Below are positions 1-11,799 of a stretch of DNA of 64,000 nucleotides, piece after piece. Origin of the DNA: Parelaphostrongylus tenuis. Lineage: Eukaryota > Nematoda > Chromadorea > Rhabditida > Metastrongylidae. The notes under the pieces are model-generated. The model saw nothing but the letters and a program-made list of their open reading frames with translations, was not told where the DNA came from and did no database searches. Position numbers and translations under genes: made by a program. Every line of letters begins with the position of its first letter. The stretch's first letter is position 1. The stretch is taken from assembly GCA_019055375.1 (NCBI GenBank), contig JAHQIW010000963.1:50817-114816 (forward strand), in the 5' to 3' direction.

Positions 1-649
1 CGTCAAAAACTGGCCGATTCGGAGCGGATAGTTTGGCCCAAACAGAGCTGTTATACTGAGGAACTCACCTAGACGATGAGCTTCGGTTAGTTTTTTTCGC
101 CGGCTTAATTTTTTTTCTTCCCTTACACTCCTTTGCTTCCACTTCTTCATGCTGTCCATACTGCAGGTAGATGCGAAAGACATTGAATTTTATGTCATTT
201 CCGTAGGAAACTGCAAAAAAAAAATGTTTGCACATGTTTTTCTGCATGTTTGGTCTGCAACAAATGGCAATGTAGATGACGTCACGATATAAATAGTTAC
301 AATTAAAATCTCGATAATTCCATGCTTGGCCCTTCCTCCTGTTGGATTGATATTTTCTTGAAAGTAGTCTCGAGAATTATGGTCTTTCATGGATAGTGGG
401 TTGTCCTCATGTTCCTCTTTGATTACAGGATAATTAATATAGTTATTATCAGCTCTTGAGTGTATTGAAACCATTCATGATCGCTGTTTCACTGCTGAGG
501 GGACATTGCAGAAGATTAAAAGGTCTCAGCATAGGGATTGCGGTTTTTTTCAATCTTCATGTAGTACCATATTAGATTATTTGATCTCCATTCAAAGTAG
601 TATACGCCTCCAGTAATACTAAAGAGAAGTTTTCAATTAACATTTTTTT

Positions 650-795
650 CGCGCCACGTTAGATCACGCGCTTCCGCTTAGGGTGAAGAGCTTAGGAGTT
701 GAACCGGCGCGTATCACCCTAATTGGAGGCGCGCGACCTTACACTATCGAGGCCACCCAACGCGTGCTCTCCGTTAGGGTGAAGGACATGGGATA
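650..795 (-). repeat. tRNA-like repeat remnant
   Basis: The minus strand reads GCCTCGATAGTGTAAGGTCG and GCGCCGGTTCAACTCC, with a direct repeat of TTAGGGTGAAG (677 and 772). GC content is higher than in the surroundings. Confidence 0.45.
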
Positions 796-1074
796 TACTC
801 ACGGTTAGAATCGATTTTTTGCCCATCATTCCATGTTGTTCGCTGAATATTTACAAGATCATAACACTGCTATAGAGCAGTAAAAATAAAGCAATGATCA
901 TTTGGAGCGGACCGTTGTTAGATTACATTGGATTGTTTGCTCTTCCAATTTGGATAGTATGCGCCTATAATAAAATGTTGCAGGACAAGTTTCGTCGTAT
1001 TTTCAAAATTCATAAAAATAATTTACTTGTATATCAGTTGAACTCAAACAAAAGGCAAATCAATACTAAAGGTG

Positions 1075-1330
1075 AGTCACCGTGGCCGAGTGGTTGTGAT
1101 ACTCGTCGCGGCACTCGTCGAGCCTAGCTCCACCCCATAACACCCCTTCATAATCAACAAGAAACGCCCTATTAAACACCACAGCTAGGCTATCCGCGAA
1201 ACTGCAAGGAGACATGCTTTATCAGTATCTTACGTCATTCAAGAAGAAGACGAGAAACGTATCGTATGCTAAAGTACTGGGATCTGCACGTGAAAAATTG
1301 TGATGACAGGTCATGTAAGAATAAGTACTC
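1075..1330 (+). repeat. SINE family B (tRNA-like, GGCCGAGTGGTTGTGAT head)
   Basis: The head GTGGCCGAGTGGTTGTGATA resembles the A box of Ser/Leu tRNA genes. The body includes TGCAAGGAGACATGCTTTAT and the tail ends TTGTGATGACAGGTCATGTA. Confidence 0.7.
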
Positions 1331-1344
1331 GAAGTAGTCTCCTC

Positions 1345-1765
1345 CCACATGAAGATAAATCAGCCACATAACCGGCAGCATGAAGGTTCCACGGTGGTAG
1401 AATTCTCAATCCTTCGATTTGAGAACGAAGATTCCATTCAATTTCGGGGACATTTTGGAACTTTTCGTGAACGTTCCTGTCTTGATTTCTCGGTCAATCC
1501 GTCTCTTTCTTCACGGAATGTCTTTAACCAACACTGAGGTGTACATATATTGCAAGTTTCGTCCCCATACGCCTTGCATATTTGCTGATGAGCCTCATGA
1601 GCGTTGACACCCAATATGTAGTAAAAGTAGAGCAGCAGACGGATCTTCCTTGAACAGTTCCAGTCAAAAGACTGTGTAGACCAATGATATGTCGTTCGGT
1701 GCGCAAGAAAACGAGCTTTCTGGTGACTTCAGACTCGCACAAAATACATTTGTAAAAGTCATTTT
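1345..1765 (-). pseudogene. Mariner transposase remnant
   Basis: Minus strand. The frame ARKLVF-like at the start and YARRMGTKLAIYVHLSVG are shared with the 36.8-37.3 kb remnant. It is flanked on the left by a family B SINE. Frames are broken and the catalytic region is missing. Confidence 0.55.
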
Positions 1766-2176
1766 CTCAAGCAATGCAATAATAATTTTTCAATAACCTA
1801 TTATCGCTTCGAGAAATTTTCAGTAAACACTTTTTTTTCAAACTTCATCTTCTTATTTGTTCGGATGTTTAGCTATCGCATCGTTATTCTGAGATGTTTA
1901 GGAATCTCTGAAGAGGTGCAATGTTTGAATGGAAGCGATAACGGTTCACATTCACCGCCTGAAACTAAGTTTGGTGTCTCACCACCAGAGCAATCCAGCT
2001 CACCAGGTTAGCTACTTTTATTCGTAAACAGTCCATGTGCACCTGCATAGCTTTGTTAATGATATCATTAATAGTTAACGTGTCCTATGGGCAGTAAAAT
2101 GTCCATGTGTCATACGGAAGTCCTTCTAATGCGTTAGTCAGTTGGCCCTTTTTCTGCTCTGAATTTTTTTAATCCA

Positions 2177-2498
2177 CAAGATCGACTGTTTTTAGAACCT
2201 CGTGATAAACATTCAAAATAATTCCAAAAAAGAATGTTTTACGCCTCAACGAGGTTGGTACACCAGGGCCATACACCGGTATTTCGGAGGTTTCGGCCTC
2301 CTCGTCAGTGACCCCCGCCCCACATTAAGCCCTGCATTGTAGCAAGGAGGGAGGCGTATGTGGTGATGGCATAGTGTACAATGACACTGGTCCATCACCA
2401 CTGTTCAGTCGATGGATTTCGGCTGGTAGACCAAAAATAATTCATAAGATTGGCGGTTTTTCAAACCTCGTGATAAACATTCAAAATAATTCCAAAAA
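2177..2498 (-). mobile_element. Retrozyme-like element, one unit plus terminal direct repeat
   Basis: Homologous to the 19.5-kb array. The sequence ACCTCGTGATAAACATTC occurs at 2197 and again at 2465, a spacing of 268, so the element is one unit plus a terminal repeat of about 55 nt. It begins at the same point (AAGATCGACTG) and ends near the same point as the 19.5-kb copy, which suggests defined termini. No convincing target duplication was seen. Confidence 0.8.
2264..2316 (-). ncRNA. Hammerhead ribozyme, type I, in the 2.2-kb retrozyme
   Basis: Core CUGACGA (2308-2302), GAAA (2285-2282) and cleavage triplet GUA (2274-2272) are intact. Stem II is five perfect pairs, GGAGG/CCUCC. Stem I has seven pairs including a G-U where the 19.5-kb copies have A-U, so pairing is kept across divergent copies. 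Stem III is UACCGGUG. Predicted cut between 2272 and 2271. Confidence 0.88.
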
Positions 2499-2689
2499 TT
2501 TTTTTTTGCCTTCTTTCTAAACTACAAGCCTGATCCCCGCGAAAGATTTAAATTTTCTCGAGAAAACCTCGCTTATAAACCGCATTTTTACCTCATTTGA
2601 ATCTCCCCACCATCATAGGAGACATGGACATCCTTCAGGAGCTATGTTAATTGTTGCTGTTGAATTCACAACTGCTATAAGCAGAGACG

Positions 2690-2965
2690 GGGCGCCGTGG
2701 CTGAGTGGTTGTGATGTTCGTTGTGGCGCGCGTGGAGCCGAGCTCCGCGCACCCCCTTCCCCCCCCCCCCCCCAACATTCTCTGGCAGTCACCAAGAACT
2801 CCATGTGGAACGTCACAGCCTCGCTATTTTCGAGACTGCAAGGTGACATGCTCGACCAGTATTCTACGTCATTTAAGAAGAAGACGGAAAACGAATCGAA
2901 TGCAAGAAGTACTGGGATCCGAACACTAAAAATCGTGATGACGGGTCGTGTAAATAAATAAACAA
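2690..2965 (+). repeat. SINE family B copy
   Basis: Same head (GTGGCTGAGTGGTTGTGAT) and tail (ATCGTGATGACGGGTCGTGT) as the 1.1-kb copy. A run of C (2758-2771) lies after the head. Confidence 0.75.
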
Positions 2966-2984
2966 AATAATGAGAAATATGACA

Positions 2985-3280
2985 AATGTAACGAAGTGGT
3001 TAGAGGTGCCTTGCGTCGCACACGAGGTTGATTGCTCGATCTCGCACTCATGGCTCACCTAGCTATCGTTCCCTCAGGGGCGGTAAATTGGTACCAAACT
3101 GTCACCGACTCGTCTGGGAGGATAGCCAGCACTGACTCGATACACCGGGAGACCACCGCAAGTCAATGTAAAGGCCAGATATGCATTCAATCTCCTCAAA
3201 CGAGGTTAAAAATTGGAGACGAATGCATGGCGCTTCTCTTAGGGATTGATCAGCGCCGAGAGCTTTATCGTTTTATCTTT
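2985..3280 (+). repeat. SINE family A (tRNA-like, GCGCAGTGGTTAGAGGTGC head)
   Basis: The head has an A-box-like GTGGTTAGAGGTGC, then a B-box-like GCTCGATCTCGCACTC. The body carries GGTAAATTGGTACCAAACTG and CCAGATATGCATTCAATC and the tail GGGATTGATCAGCGCCGAGA. It serves as a reference for the other family A copies. Confidence 0.75.
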
Positions 3281-4629
3281 ATAATAAAAAATGATACAGA
3301 GTACAATAGGATGGTAGTCGCATGCGCATATTTGTTGCTGAAGTCCGAGGAATTTTTGAATCTTTTTTCTTCGTATTTCACCTAGGATGTCATTTCCATT
3401 GGTAGGCATGAAATTCATTTTCTCAGGAACTTTATAAGTTCAGTAGATTGCAGGAACCATGTTGGGGTCGAAACCGACCAGCGTCGACTTCAATCAACTG
3501 ATTGGGGTTTGAATTCAATTGACATTTTTTTTTATGATCAGATCCACCATACGCTGCTATCGCATCGTTGACGACTAGCTGAACCGAATCACACTGACGG
3601 CGTCTGATCAAATCTCTTCTAGAAATTACCTTGGTTTCTAATTTCTCTAACTCCGTTGTAGACGCTACCATTATTGTCTAATTGATAGTTAGAGGAAACT
3701 GTCGGCGTTTTCAGCGCTTTCATCGGAAAATTCTTAACACAGCGTTGAGAAGGGGATGAATTTTATTGCTAGATAGCTTAGAACAGAGATTATTGAGTCG
3801 CTTATGTTTTTTTTTTCCATCGACATAGGTTCTTCGCGTGTGTTATTAGAATTCTTTGATGACTAAAGCAAACATAGCAACGCTTTGTTCTCAGATACAA
3901 AAGAATTTTAGTACATGAGAGACTACACATTTTCAGTTCTCGATTCTTGTCCTGAAAAGTCCATAAATCGTAAGCGAACAAACACAGCTTCTAGCGGTGG
4001 TGGAGAAAAGAGGACGGCAAACAAGGTAAAGTCATTTCTATATATTTTGATAGAATGTTTCAAGACTTTCTTGAAGTGTGGCATAGCACCTCGCGTGCTT
4101 GACGTAGGTTTTGGCTTTCTAGCAAGCCTCATTAGTAGCACGTGCCATTCGGTTGATTGCCTCTACTGTTATAAAAAATCGACGTCGACGAAGAAAGTAC
4201 ACACTGTGTTAAGTGAAATAATCACTTCTATCTATGTTTATTTCCAATCACTATACTATTTGCTATCACATCTTCACTGAGCGGATCATAGCACTTCTTG
4301 TGTTAGATTCATTTCCTTGAAATCATCGTCCCAAAGATCTTCAGACATTCTGCGTTTTGTTTCCACTTGCTTGAGGATTTGGCTGCCTTCATATGAATGT
4401 CGTAGAATGCTGGTCGAGAAGAATATTCTTGCAATCCCGGAGGTAGCTTAGCAAGGCTTCTTGCTAGTTTATTGCAAGAGAGTGGTGGAAGAGGGGACTT
4501 AGTCGGCGCCTCCTTATCAACTTGCTTCCTGATTCATCGTATCATTATTCTTTGCGCAACCCTGCCCCACCTGTTAATTACCACACAAAACTAGCAGGAC
4601 GGTAATTTCTGGCATATGATCATTGATAA

Positions 4630-5295
4630 GCTACCACACGTTCTTTGATGTCTCTATCATGGCTGTCAGTCGTCAACATTTAGCAGGTTTGGTCGGGCAT
4701 GCGATATCGCTTTGTAAACTTGTTAAGCTGACAGCTACTGTGATATGTATTAACCAAGATTTCTAATGTTTTTACTTCTTTTTCTTCTACAGTGTTAGGA
4801 TGGTTTGAGTGCACCTAAGAAAATTGAGTGGTGAGCGAAAATTCGCCCTCATTCGGGAGTTGTTCTCGCGTTTCACTCATACCGAGGGCTGCGTTCTACC
4901 ACTACATCACGGAGTCACCATTTGAGGTGGAATTTTTGCTCACGACTCAATTTTCTTAGGTGCATTCAAAGCATCATAACACTGCGAAAAAAAAAACAGT
5001 AAAAACGTCAAAAGTCTTGGCTATCACATATCACAATGGCTGTTAGCTTAACTGGATTTATAGATCGATATCGCATACCCGACCAAGCCTGTTAAAGGTT
5101 GGTGGCTGATAGCTATGATAGAGACATTAAAGAATGAGTGGTAGCGAAACGGTGCGTTGGTGGTGTAGTGGTATCGTGTTTCTTCGGTATGGATGAAACG
5201 CGGTTTCAACTCCCAACTGAGGAATCTTTACCACCACTCAATTTCCTTAAGTGCATTTGAAACATCATTAATAAGCATTGCAAAATATAGAGCTT
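4630..5295. repeat. Family C tRNA-like repeats, inverted pair
   Basis: A minus-strand copy (4630-4975) and a plus-strand copy (about 5015-5295). The tRNA-like core of the first (4840-4930) lies between TGCACCTAAGAAAATTGAG (4820) and its complement, an inverted repeat of about 35 bp with two mismatches. The second core reads GGTGGTGTAGTGGTATCGTG and ends CAACTCCCAACTGAGG. Confidence 0.7.
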
Positions 5296-6387
5296 TCCAG
5301 TGTTAAATGATCCTCAATGACTTAGTACTTCGAATGTACAGGAGTTCGACGATTAGCAATGAAGAAGTCGTAAATAGCAGATTGAGTATAAGCATCGGTG
5401 CATAAAGCGTCAGACGAATTTGCATCGGGATTTTCCAGATCAGAGAAGATCGAAAAGAAGCAAAACGACATTTCAGCAACGCCAAGTCGTTATTTGGAGG
5501 TCTAAAATTAAAATACATTGAGTACTATTCACCAGATACCGATTGGCACATGCTACGCAATATAACAAGGAAATTCATTTCGTCTTTTCCAATCGAGGTC
5601 CTGCTCAGGTCAATTCACGCTTTTTCAATCGTTTATGACGAGATTGCCCCTTGTAGGGACGCTTCTTTACGTGACATCAGAGATCACTTTCTGTCTCCTC
5701 TCACTACCACCCTTTATTGTCTCCGTTGTACTACAAAATACCTTACCCGGATTACTATACCTCCATAGGACAATATTTTCCATCGATTGATTGATGACAT
5801 GCGGCGCTGTGAATCGATAATCGATGCCCAGAAGGGGCACCATGTGACGGCGTGCATCACTTGTTTTGTAATCGTCTAGACTCGTTAGATAAGGCAGATA
5901 AACGCTCACTCCAAAACAGTATTGGGGGTTGGCAAGGAATTTTCCGGACTTTATCGTTTTTGTTAATTATTTTTCATGTGATAAGGATATGATTTGTTTC
6001 CAGCCGATAGGTCTAGTGTCATATATGCGCCTATTTCGTCCTATTGGGACTCATTAGTAGCACCCTCCTTCGGTTCCGTCGATCCCTTGAGGCTAACTGA
6101 TCCTCTAAAGGAATCGACGACGAGTAAAAAAAATCACCTTAAGTCGAATGATAGTAGAACCTGACATTGTGGTGACCGGCAGTCGAGCTTGTGGCTTTTA
6201 TAATGAATTATACCTCTGCTGTCGACCGCTCTTTTACAGACCCGCTTAAAGCGATCTAATCCGATAGGATATGACTTGTTTTGAGCCAATAGGTCTAGTG
6301 CTATGTAGGCGCCTAATCCGTCTTATTGGGACTCAGCAGGGGTATTTTTCATGTAATCAAGATTTCTTTTACTATCGTTCAAGGGAA

Positions 6388-6695
6388 GAGCGCATGTGAC
6401 GCAGTGATTAGAGGTGCTCTGCGTCGCACACGAGGTCAGTGGTTAGATCTCGCGCTCATGGCTCAACAAGCCATCCATCCTTCCGGGGTCGGTAAATCGA
6501 TATCAGACAAGTATCAGACTCGTTTGGGAGGATAAGCAGCACTGATTCGGTTCAGCGGGAGGCCACCGCAAGTCATTGTAAAGGCCAGATATGCATTCAA
6601 TCACCTCAAACGAAGTAAAAATTGAAGTCGATTGCATGGCGCATCTTTCAGGGATTGATCAACGCCGAGAGTTTTTTCCTTTATCCTTTATCGAT
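6388..6695 (+). repeat. SINE family A copy
   Basis: Full length, from GAGCGCATGTGACGCAGTG to the CTTTATCCTTTA tail. A second copy follows directly. Confidence 0.8.
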
Positions 6696-6700
6696 TAAAG

Positions 6701-7005
6701 GAGCGCATGTGGCCCAGTGTTTAGAGGTACACTACGTCGCACACAAGGTCGGTGGTTCGATCTCGCGCTTATGGCTCACCAAGCCATCCAATCCTCTAGG
6801 GTCGGTAAATGGTACCGGAGTGGTCTCAGAGTTGTCTGGAAGGATAAGCAACACTGATTCGATACAGCGGGAGGCCAACGCAAGTCATGGTAAAGGCGAA
6901 GTATGCATTTAATCACCTCAAACGAAATTAAAGCCGAAGACGAAGCATGGCGCATTCCTCAGGAATTGACTAACGCCAAAAGCTTTATCCTTTATTCTCT
7001 CACCC
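6701..7005 (+). repeat. SINE family A copy, head-to-tail with the previous one
   Basis: Full length, starting GAGCGCATGTGGCCCAGTG five bases after the preceding copy ends. Insertion into the tail of an older copy is the simplest explanation. Confidence 0.8.
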
Positions 7006-7061
7006 TTAAAAGCAACTTCATGTGGTTATTCTCATATATAACCCTTATACGTTTGTTTAAA

Positions 7062-7375
7062 ATGGAATTGTCCCGAGAGCAAAAACGATTACTGATACTA
7101 TACGAGTATCGTTTGGACTAAGTGCTGCTGAGATTTTCTTCCGGATTAATGAGGCCTGGGGTGACGGAACAGTTGAGAGAAGTGCAGTTTTTGATTGTGT
7201 GAATGAATTCTAGGCTGGAATTTAGAGATCTGACGCACAAACAAGGAGCCGGCCGCCCATAAGAAATTGACCGACAAGCTGCTTTGAATGCATTTAAGAC
7301 GTATCCGTCGTCTCCTCATGCAGCATCAGCATTCGTTGTTATTCTCGGGACAGTTGAATTTCAAAGCGAATGTGT
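7062..7375 (+). pseudogene. Mariner transposase N-terminal remnant
   Basis: Starts MELSREQKRLLILYEYRLD, the first helix of the mariner DNA-binding domain, then a stop. With frame changes it continues to GAGRP and EIDRQAALNAFKTYPS, the Gly-Arg-Pro linker and second helix-turn-helix. No catalytic DD34D region is present. Confidence 0.7.
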
Positions 7376-8065
7376 AAGCGTTATATATCGAAATAACCGC
7401 AAGAAGCTGCTTTTAAGGTTATTAAGAACAAAACTTCAAATGCCTGAAAGATAATAAAAACGAAGACGTCCGGCAGATTTTTTGCCAATCCAATAACTGA
7501 TAATAGAGAACAAGCATTGTCCACTGATTTGTAAGATATATGTGGAGGTTGCAGTGATCTCGTAATCGTAAAACTCATTTTTCTTCGTTCATAGCTTCTG
7601 GTCTACACTTGGCACTCATAATATATGATAATTCCAACAATATTCCACAAGTGAGAGGCTCAAGTGGTGTGTGGCATACCCTTGTATCCCATGTTTTTGT
7701 ACTACGAGCTCAAAGTTGAGCATAAAGCAGCATTAGCAGCACAAAATGTCGTAGTCAGTTGAATAACTTAGCTTTCTTATTCAGTATTCTTTTGTCGTTA
7801 GAAAACCGCTTGCAATGAAGAAGCTTGGGAAATAAGATTTCATATAACTCAAGAATGCCAGTCAGATTGTCGTCAAGAAGACTTATGAATAACTTAGATG
7901 GCTTATGCTCTTAAGCGTTCAGAAAAGCGATTTTACAGTGCTTATGATAACTTCATCGTTTTATACAGAAGAAAGCGTTCAATGGAACCTCTTGATACTT
8001 TGCAAAAAGATTACAGTAAGGAAGAGATTGTTGTGAGATTAGTGAAATCTTATAAAGACGCAAAA

Positions 8066-8320
8066 AGAGCGCTTGTGGCGTAATGGGTAGAGGTGTTATG
8101 CGTCGCATACAAGGTAGGTAGTCAGCTTTTGCGCTCAGACGTGTCCCGGAGGAAAAACACTGCTAACTGGCAATACTGGTAGGTCACCGCGAATCGTTGT
8201 AAGGGTCAGATGTAAATTCAATCACCTTAAACTTAGCTAAAAATCAAAGACGAATGCATGGCGTTCCTCCAGGGATCGATCAGCGCCGAGAGTCTTTTAA
8301 GTTTTATGTATCCAGATATG
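8066..8320 (+). repeat. SINE family A copy
   Basis: Starts GAGCGCTTGTGGCGTAATGG and ends GGGATCGATCAGCGCCGAGA. The middle (the GGTACC block) is partly deleted. Confidence 0.7.
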
Positions 8321-8710
8321 ACCAGTCTCAAGAGGTCAACTCTTTGCTACTCTGAGCGCTCAATTATAAACCGTAAAAGTTAGGCCGAAAAAGTTGAAGG
8401 AGCTGGTTTACAAAACCATGCCTTGTCTGATGTAATCATAAAAGCCATCGTTGAGTAACTATCGCATTTCCATTTATCTAAAGACAACAAAGGTGGAATT
8501 TTGAAGAACTAATTGCTTCGCCAAAGTGCGCCAAGGGAACTCGTAGTTTTTGGAGTTGAAGTTGGTGTTCATGAGGAGTACCATGTGATGATGTGCATCG
8601 CTTGATTTTATAACCATCTGGATCTGCTCAGTAAGGCAGATGAGTACTCATTCTAAAACGATTTGAACGGATTCCCATTTAATGATGAAACTGTTTCCTG
8701 GATTCTTTTT

Positions 8711-10179
8711 AGTTGATATATGAAAATCGAGAACACTTATCTTAATTAGCTGACGCGAGGTTGGTAAATTAGTCGTAGTAATTCAACTGTCGTTTTGGCG
8801 ACCCGCCTTCTTCTAAGCCTGGGCGCGTAGCAATAGTCTATTTGAATGATTCGGAGGATCTTATTTATGCGCTGCCCAGGTCAGGTCAAAAGATCAAACG
8901 AAGGAAGGACGCGAGATCTCATGTGATGGTGACGCATTCGTCCTTCCGGTTCATTTCGGGGTTTTTGGCGCTTAGTGTAAATGCCTCAAGAGTTTTACGC
9001 GGGGATGTTTTTGATTCCTGCCCTAGGATTGTTACAGTCACATCATAATCTTTGTTGTTGTTTTTTGTGCCCTATGTTAACCTAAAAGTTTGGTTTTATC
9101 TATTTCATATTTATTATCTAGATGTTCTTTTTGCGGATCAAAAGTGGTCTACCTATTTCGCCTATATATTCTTCCCCACGTGTCTTACATGTTAGCAAAT
9201 AAATTGTGCCCGATCTCATACAATTCCCCTCCTTTCCGTTAGGGCAGATTATGCAGTTTTTGATGTTGCACAGTCTACTGTAAAGTCTATTGCGGATCAG
9301 CTGATGGCGTAGGGTGGGGTGGGATTTCAGTAACTACCACGGAATTTTTCAAGACCCCGTCCTTTAGGCATCTTTCAATGGCGCTGCTGATTTCATTTGA
9401 TATAAATGAGAAACAGTGAATTAGGTCCCAAAAGAACAATATTCTACACCTGAGTAGAATTCCCTCCAAACTGTCCTTTAAATCACACGAAATTAGCAGT
9501 GCGGTTAAAAGGTGCCTAAAAAGATGCGGTCTTGAAAATTCCGTGGTAGTTATTGAAGTCCCACCTCCCACCCTACGCCATCACCTGATCCGCAATAGAC
9601 TTTATGATCGATTGTGCAACACCAAAAACTGTATGATCTGCCTTAACAGAAAAAAGGGGGATTGCATGAGATCGGGCACAATTTATCTGCTAACATGTAA
9701 GACATGCGGGGAAGAATATATAGGCGAAACGGTTAGACCACTTTTTATACGCATAAAAGAACGTCCAAATAGTAAATCTAAGATAGATAAAACCAAACCT
9801 TTAGGTTCACATAGGGCACAAAAACACAACAGCAGCGATTTTGATGTGACTGTAACAATACTAGCGCAGAAAATCAAAGACATCCACGCGCAAAACTCTT
9901 GAGGCATTTTGGATAAACGCCAAAAACCTCGAATTGAACCGGAAGGACGAATGCGTCACCATCACACGAGATCTCGCGCCCTTTCTTCGTCTGATCTTTT
10001 AGCCTGACCTGGGCAGCATATAAATAAGATCCTCTGAATCATTCAAAAAGACTATTACTACATGCGCCCAAGCTTTGAAGAAGGCGGCTTGCCGAAACGT
10101 CAGCCGAATTACTACGACTAATTTACTAACCTCGCGTCATCTAGTCAAGATAAGTTTTCTCGATTTTCATATATCAACT
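8711..10179. mobile_element. Penelope-like element remnant arranged as a 1.47-kb palindrome
   Basis: Arms 8711 to about 9405 and about 9482 to 10179 are reverse complements along nearly their whole length, with a loop of about 77 bp. Examples: AGTTGATATATGAAAATCG at 8711 matches 10161-10179, and GATGGTGACGCATTCGTCC at 8924 matches the complement near 9955. Both arms contain the C-terminal part of a Penelope-like polyprotein with a GIY-YIG nuclease motif. Penelope-like elements often have inverted terminal parts, and this copy fits that or a later inverted duplication. Confidence 0.75.
9543..9902 (+). pseudogene. Penelope-like element GIY-YIG endonuclease C-terminal fragment
   Basis: 119 codons open. 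A Cys-rich knuckle (CMICLNRKKGDC) precedes IYLLTCKTCGEEYIGETVRP, where the IYLL and YIG motifs, the spaced CxxC and the following Arg are those of the GIY-YIG domain fused to Penelope-like reverse transcriptases. The reverse transcriptase part is absent, so this is a fragment. The opposite arm carries a second copy on the minus strand (about 9110-9270, IYLLTCKTRGEEYIGEIGRP) that stops early and has lost one Cys. Confidence 0.75.
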
Positions 10180-10267
10180 AAATATGCTCAGGTTTATAGA
10201 AAGTCGAACTGTTGAATTGTTTTTTTTTTTAGTTGGTCTGTAATTGACAATACTATAATTGTATACA

Positions 10268-10580
10268 GGAACGCATGCAGCGCAGTGGTTAGAGGTGCTG
10301 TGCGTCGCGCACAAGGTCGATGTTTCGATCCCGCGCTCATGGCTCAGCACGCCATCCATCCCTCCGCGTTCGATAAATTGGTATCAGATTGGTCTCAGAC
10401 TTCTCTAGGATGATAAGCAGCAGTGACTCGATACAGCTGGAGGCCACTGCGAGTCATTATAAAGGCCAAATATGCATTACATCACCTTAAACAAAGTTAA
10501 AATTGAAGACTAATTTGTCACGCATCCCTCATGGATCGACCAACGCTAAGAGCTCTATCATTTATCCCTTCAAACTCATG
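10268..10580 (+). repeat. SINE family A copy
   Basis: Full-length copy; head AACGCATGCAGCGCAGTGG, B-box-like GTTTCGATCCCGCGC. It lies 90 bp beyond the Penelope palindrome. Confidence 0.8.
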
Positions 10581-11703
10581 TTTGTTATTCCAGATTCCAA
10601 TGAATATAACATTTTTCTTGTATGGATCTCAACATCTATACCACTCCATGCCTTTTCTTACATTCGTCGTTCCAAAGGCCTCCGAACTTTTTCGACTTGT
10701 GCTTGAGATTGTTGTCTTCTTCGTGAATGTCGTGGCATACTGGTTGGAGAGACTTGCATTATTGGCGATGGCCATATTGGGGCATTCCCGGGTGAGTGCA
10801 GGAGGGTGTTGGGTAGGGAATCGAACTAGCACCTAGTTTACTGATACCTGCATCATCGAAACCGGTATACCAGTACGACCCTTTGAGGGACGGCGTGTAT
10901 CAGCTGAGGTACACAAATTTTGAACGCCTTTTTCGTTGGACAAAACTCTTCTTCTGGACATTTGGTAGCATTTGAAAGCGTAAATCTCTGCGATTTCAAC
11001 GATATGTTTACATTTTGAGGAAGCTTTTTAATCACGTTGCAACAGCGAAAATAAGATTATATTCAATACTCAATTTATTTTATGTGCTCGGCTGGAACTG
11101 GTGTATAGCTTTTCGTCGAAGTCTTATTAATCGTTCGATAGCCCACATCTCGAGGATTTTCATGCTATAATTGGTTTCTGAAAGGTTGTCACAGAACTGT
11201 ATATGAGCGAAAAAAAAAAGATTACTTTTCGCATTCAGACTTTTTTTTATCGTGCACAAAAAAATTATATATGAACGGAAACATATGACCATGTAAAGAA
11301 AATCGTGGAGTATCAAAGTAACACATAAGTCATAACGTTTTGCTTTCCAAATTAAAGATAAGATTTAAGTGAATAACGCAAATTGCGCGTCTCTTGCGAG
11401 CTGCGCTGCGCGATCGATCAACTGCCGTCCCTGAAGGGTTAAGGAACTCATCCCCTCATCTCCGTCGCCTCCTCACACCACCCCACTCCATCAGTCTTCC
11501 AATAATTGCCGAATATATGGTACCGAGTTGAAATATTTGAAATTAGTGTTTGTTATAGATACGTCTATCATTCGAATATCTGCAATTATGTGAATCGCTC
11601 CATTCAATCATTCTGCGTTTCCTTTTTTCGAAACCCCATTACGATGCATTACCTGCCTCAGCAGTTTACTCTTTCAAGTGATTTACAATTCGTAAATCTT
11701 CAG

Positions 11704-11799
11704 ATCTGTCGCGTATGTGGAGACAAAGCGTTCAGCTATAATTTCAATGTGATCACGTGCGAATCATGTAAAGCATTTTTTCGCCGAAATGCTAACAAG
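11704..11799 (+). CDS. nhr-8: nhr-8 exon: first zinc finger
   Basis: Encodes 32 residues, ICRVCGDKAFSYNFN through FFRRNANK: the first zinc finger and the recognition helix with P-box CESCKA. Acceptor AATCTTCAG ends at 11703 and the donor GTGCCA begins at 11800, phase 0. The frame stays open upstream to an ATG at 11644 or 11506, so this could instead be a longer first coding exon. The acceptor looks good enough that I prefer 11704. A C-rich, GC-rich stretch at 11390-11500 could belong to an upstream promoter or 5' exon. Confidence 0.9.

Noticed and set aside
3032..3385. 117-codon plus-strand frame
   Set aside because: It reads through a SINE family A copy.
6710..6780. Possible tRNA gene in the GCGCAGTGGTTAGAGG stretches
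   Set aside because: The boxes are promoter-like but the sequence does not fold as a tRNA and recurs about eleven times with the same 230-bp body: a SINE.
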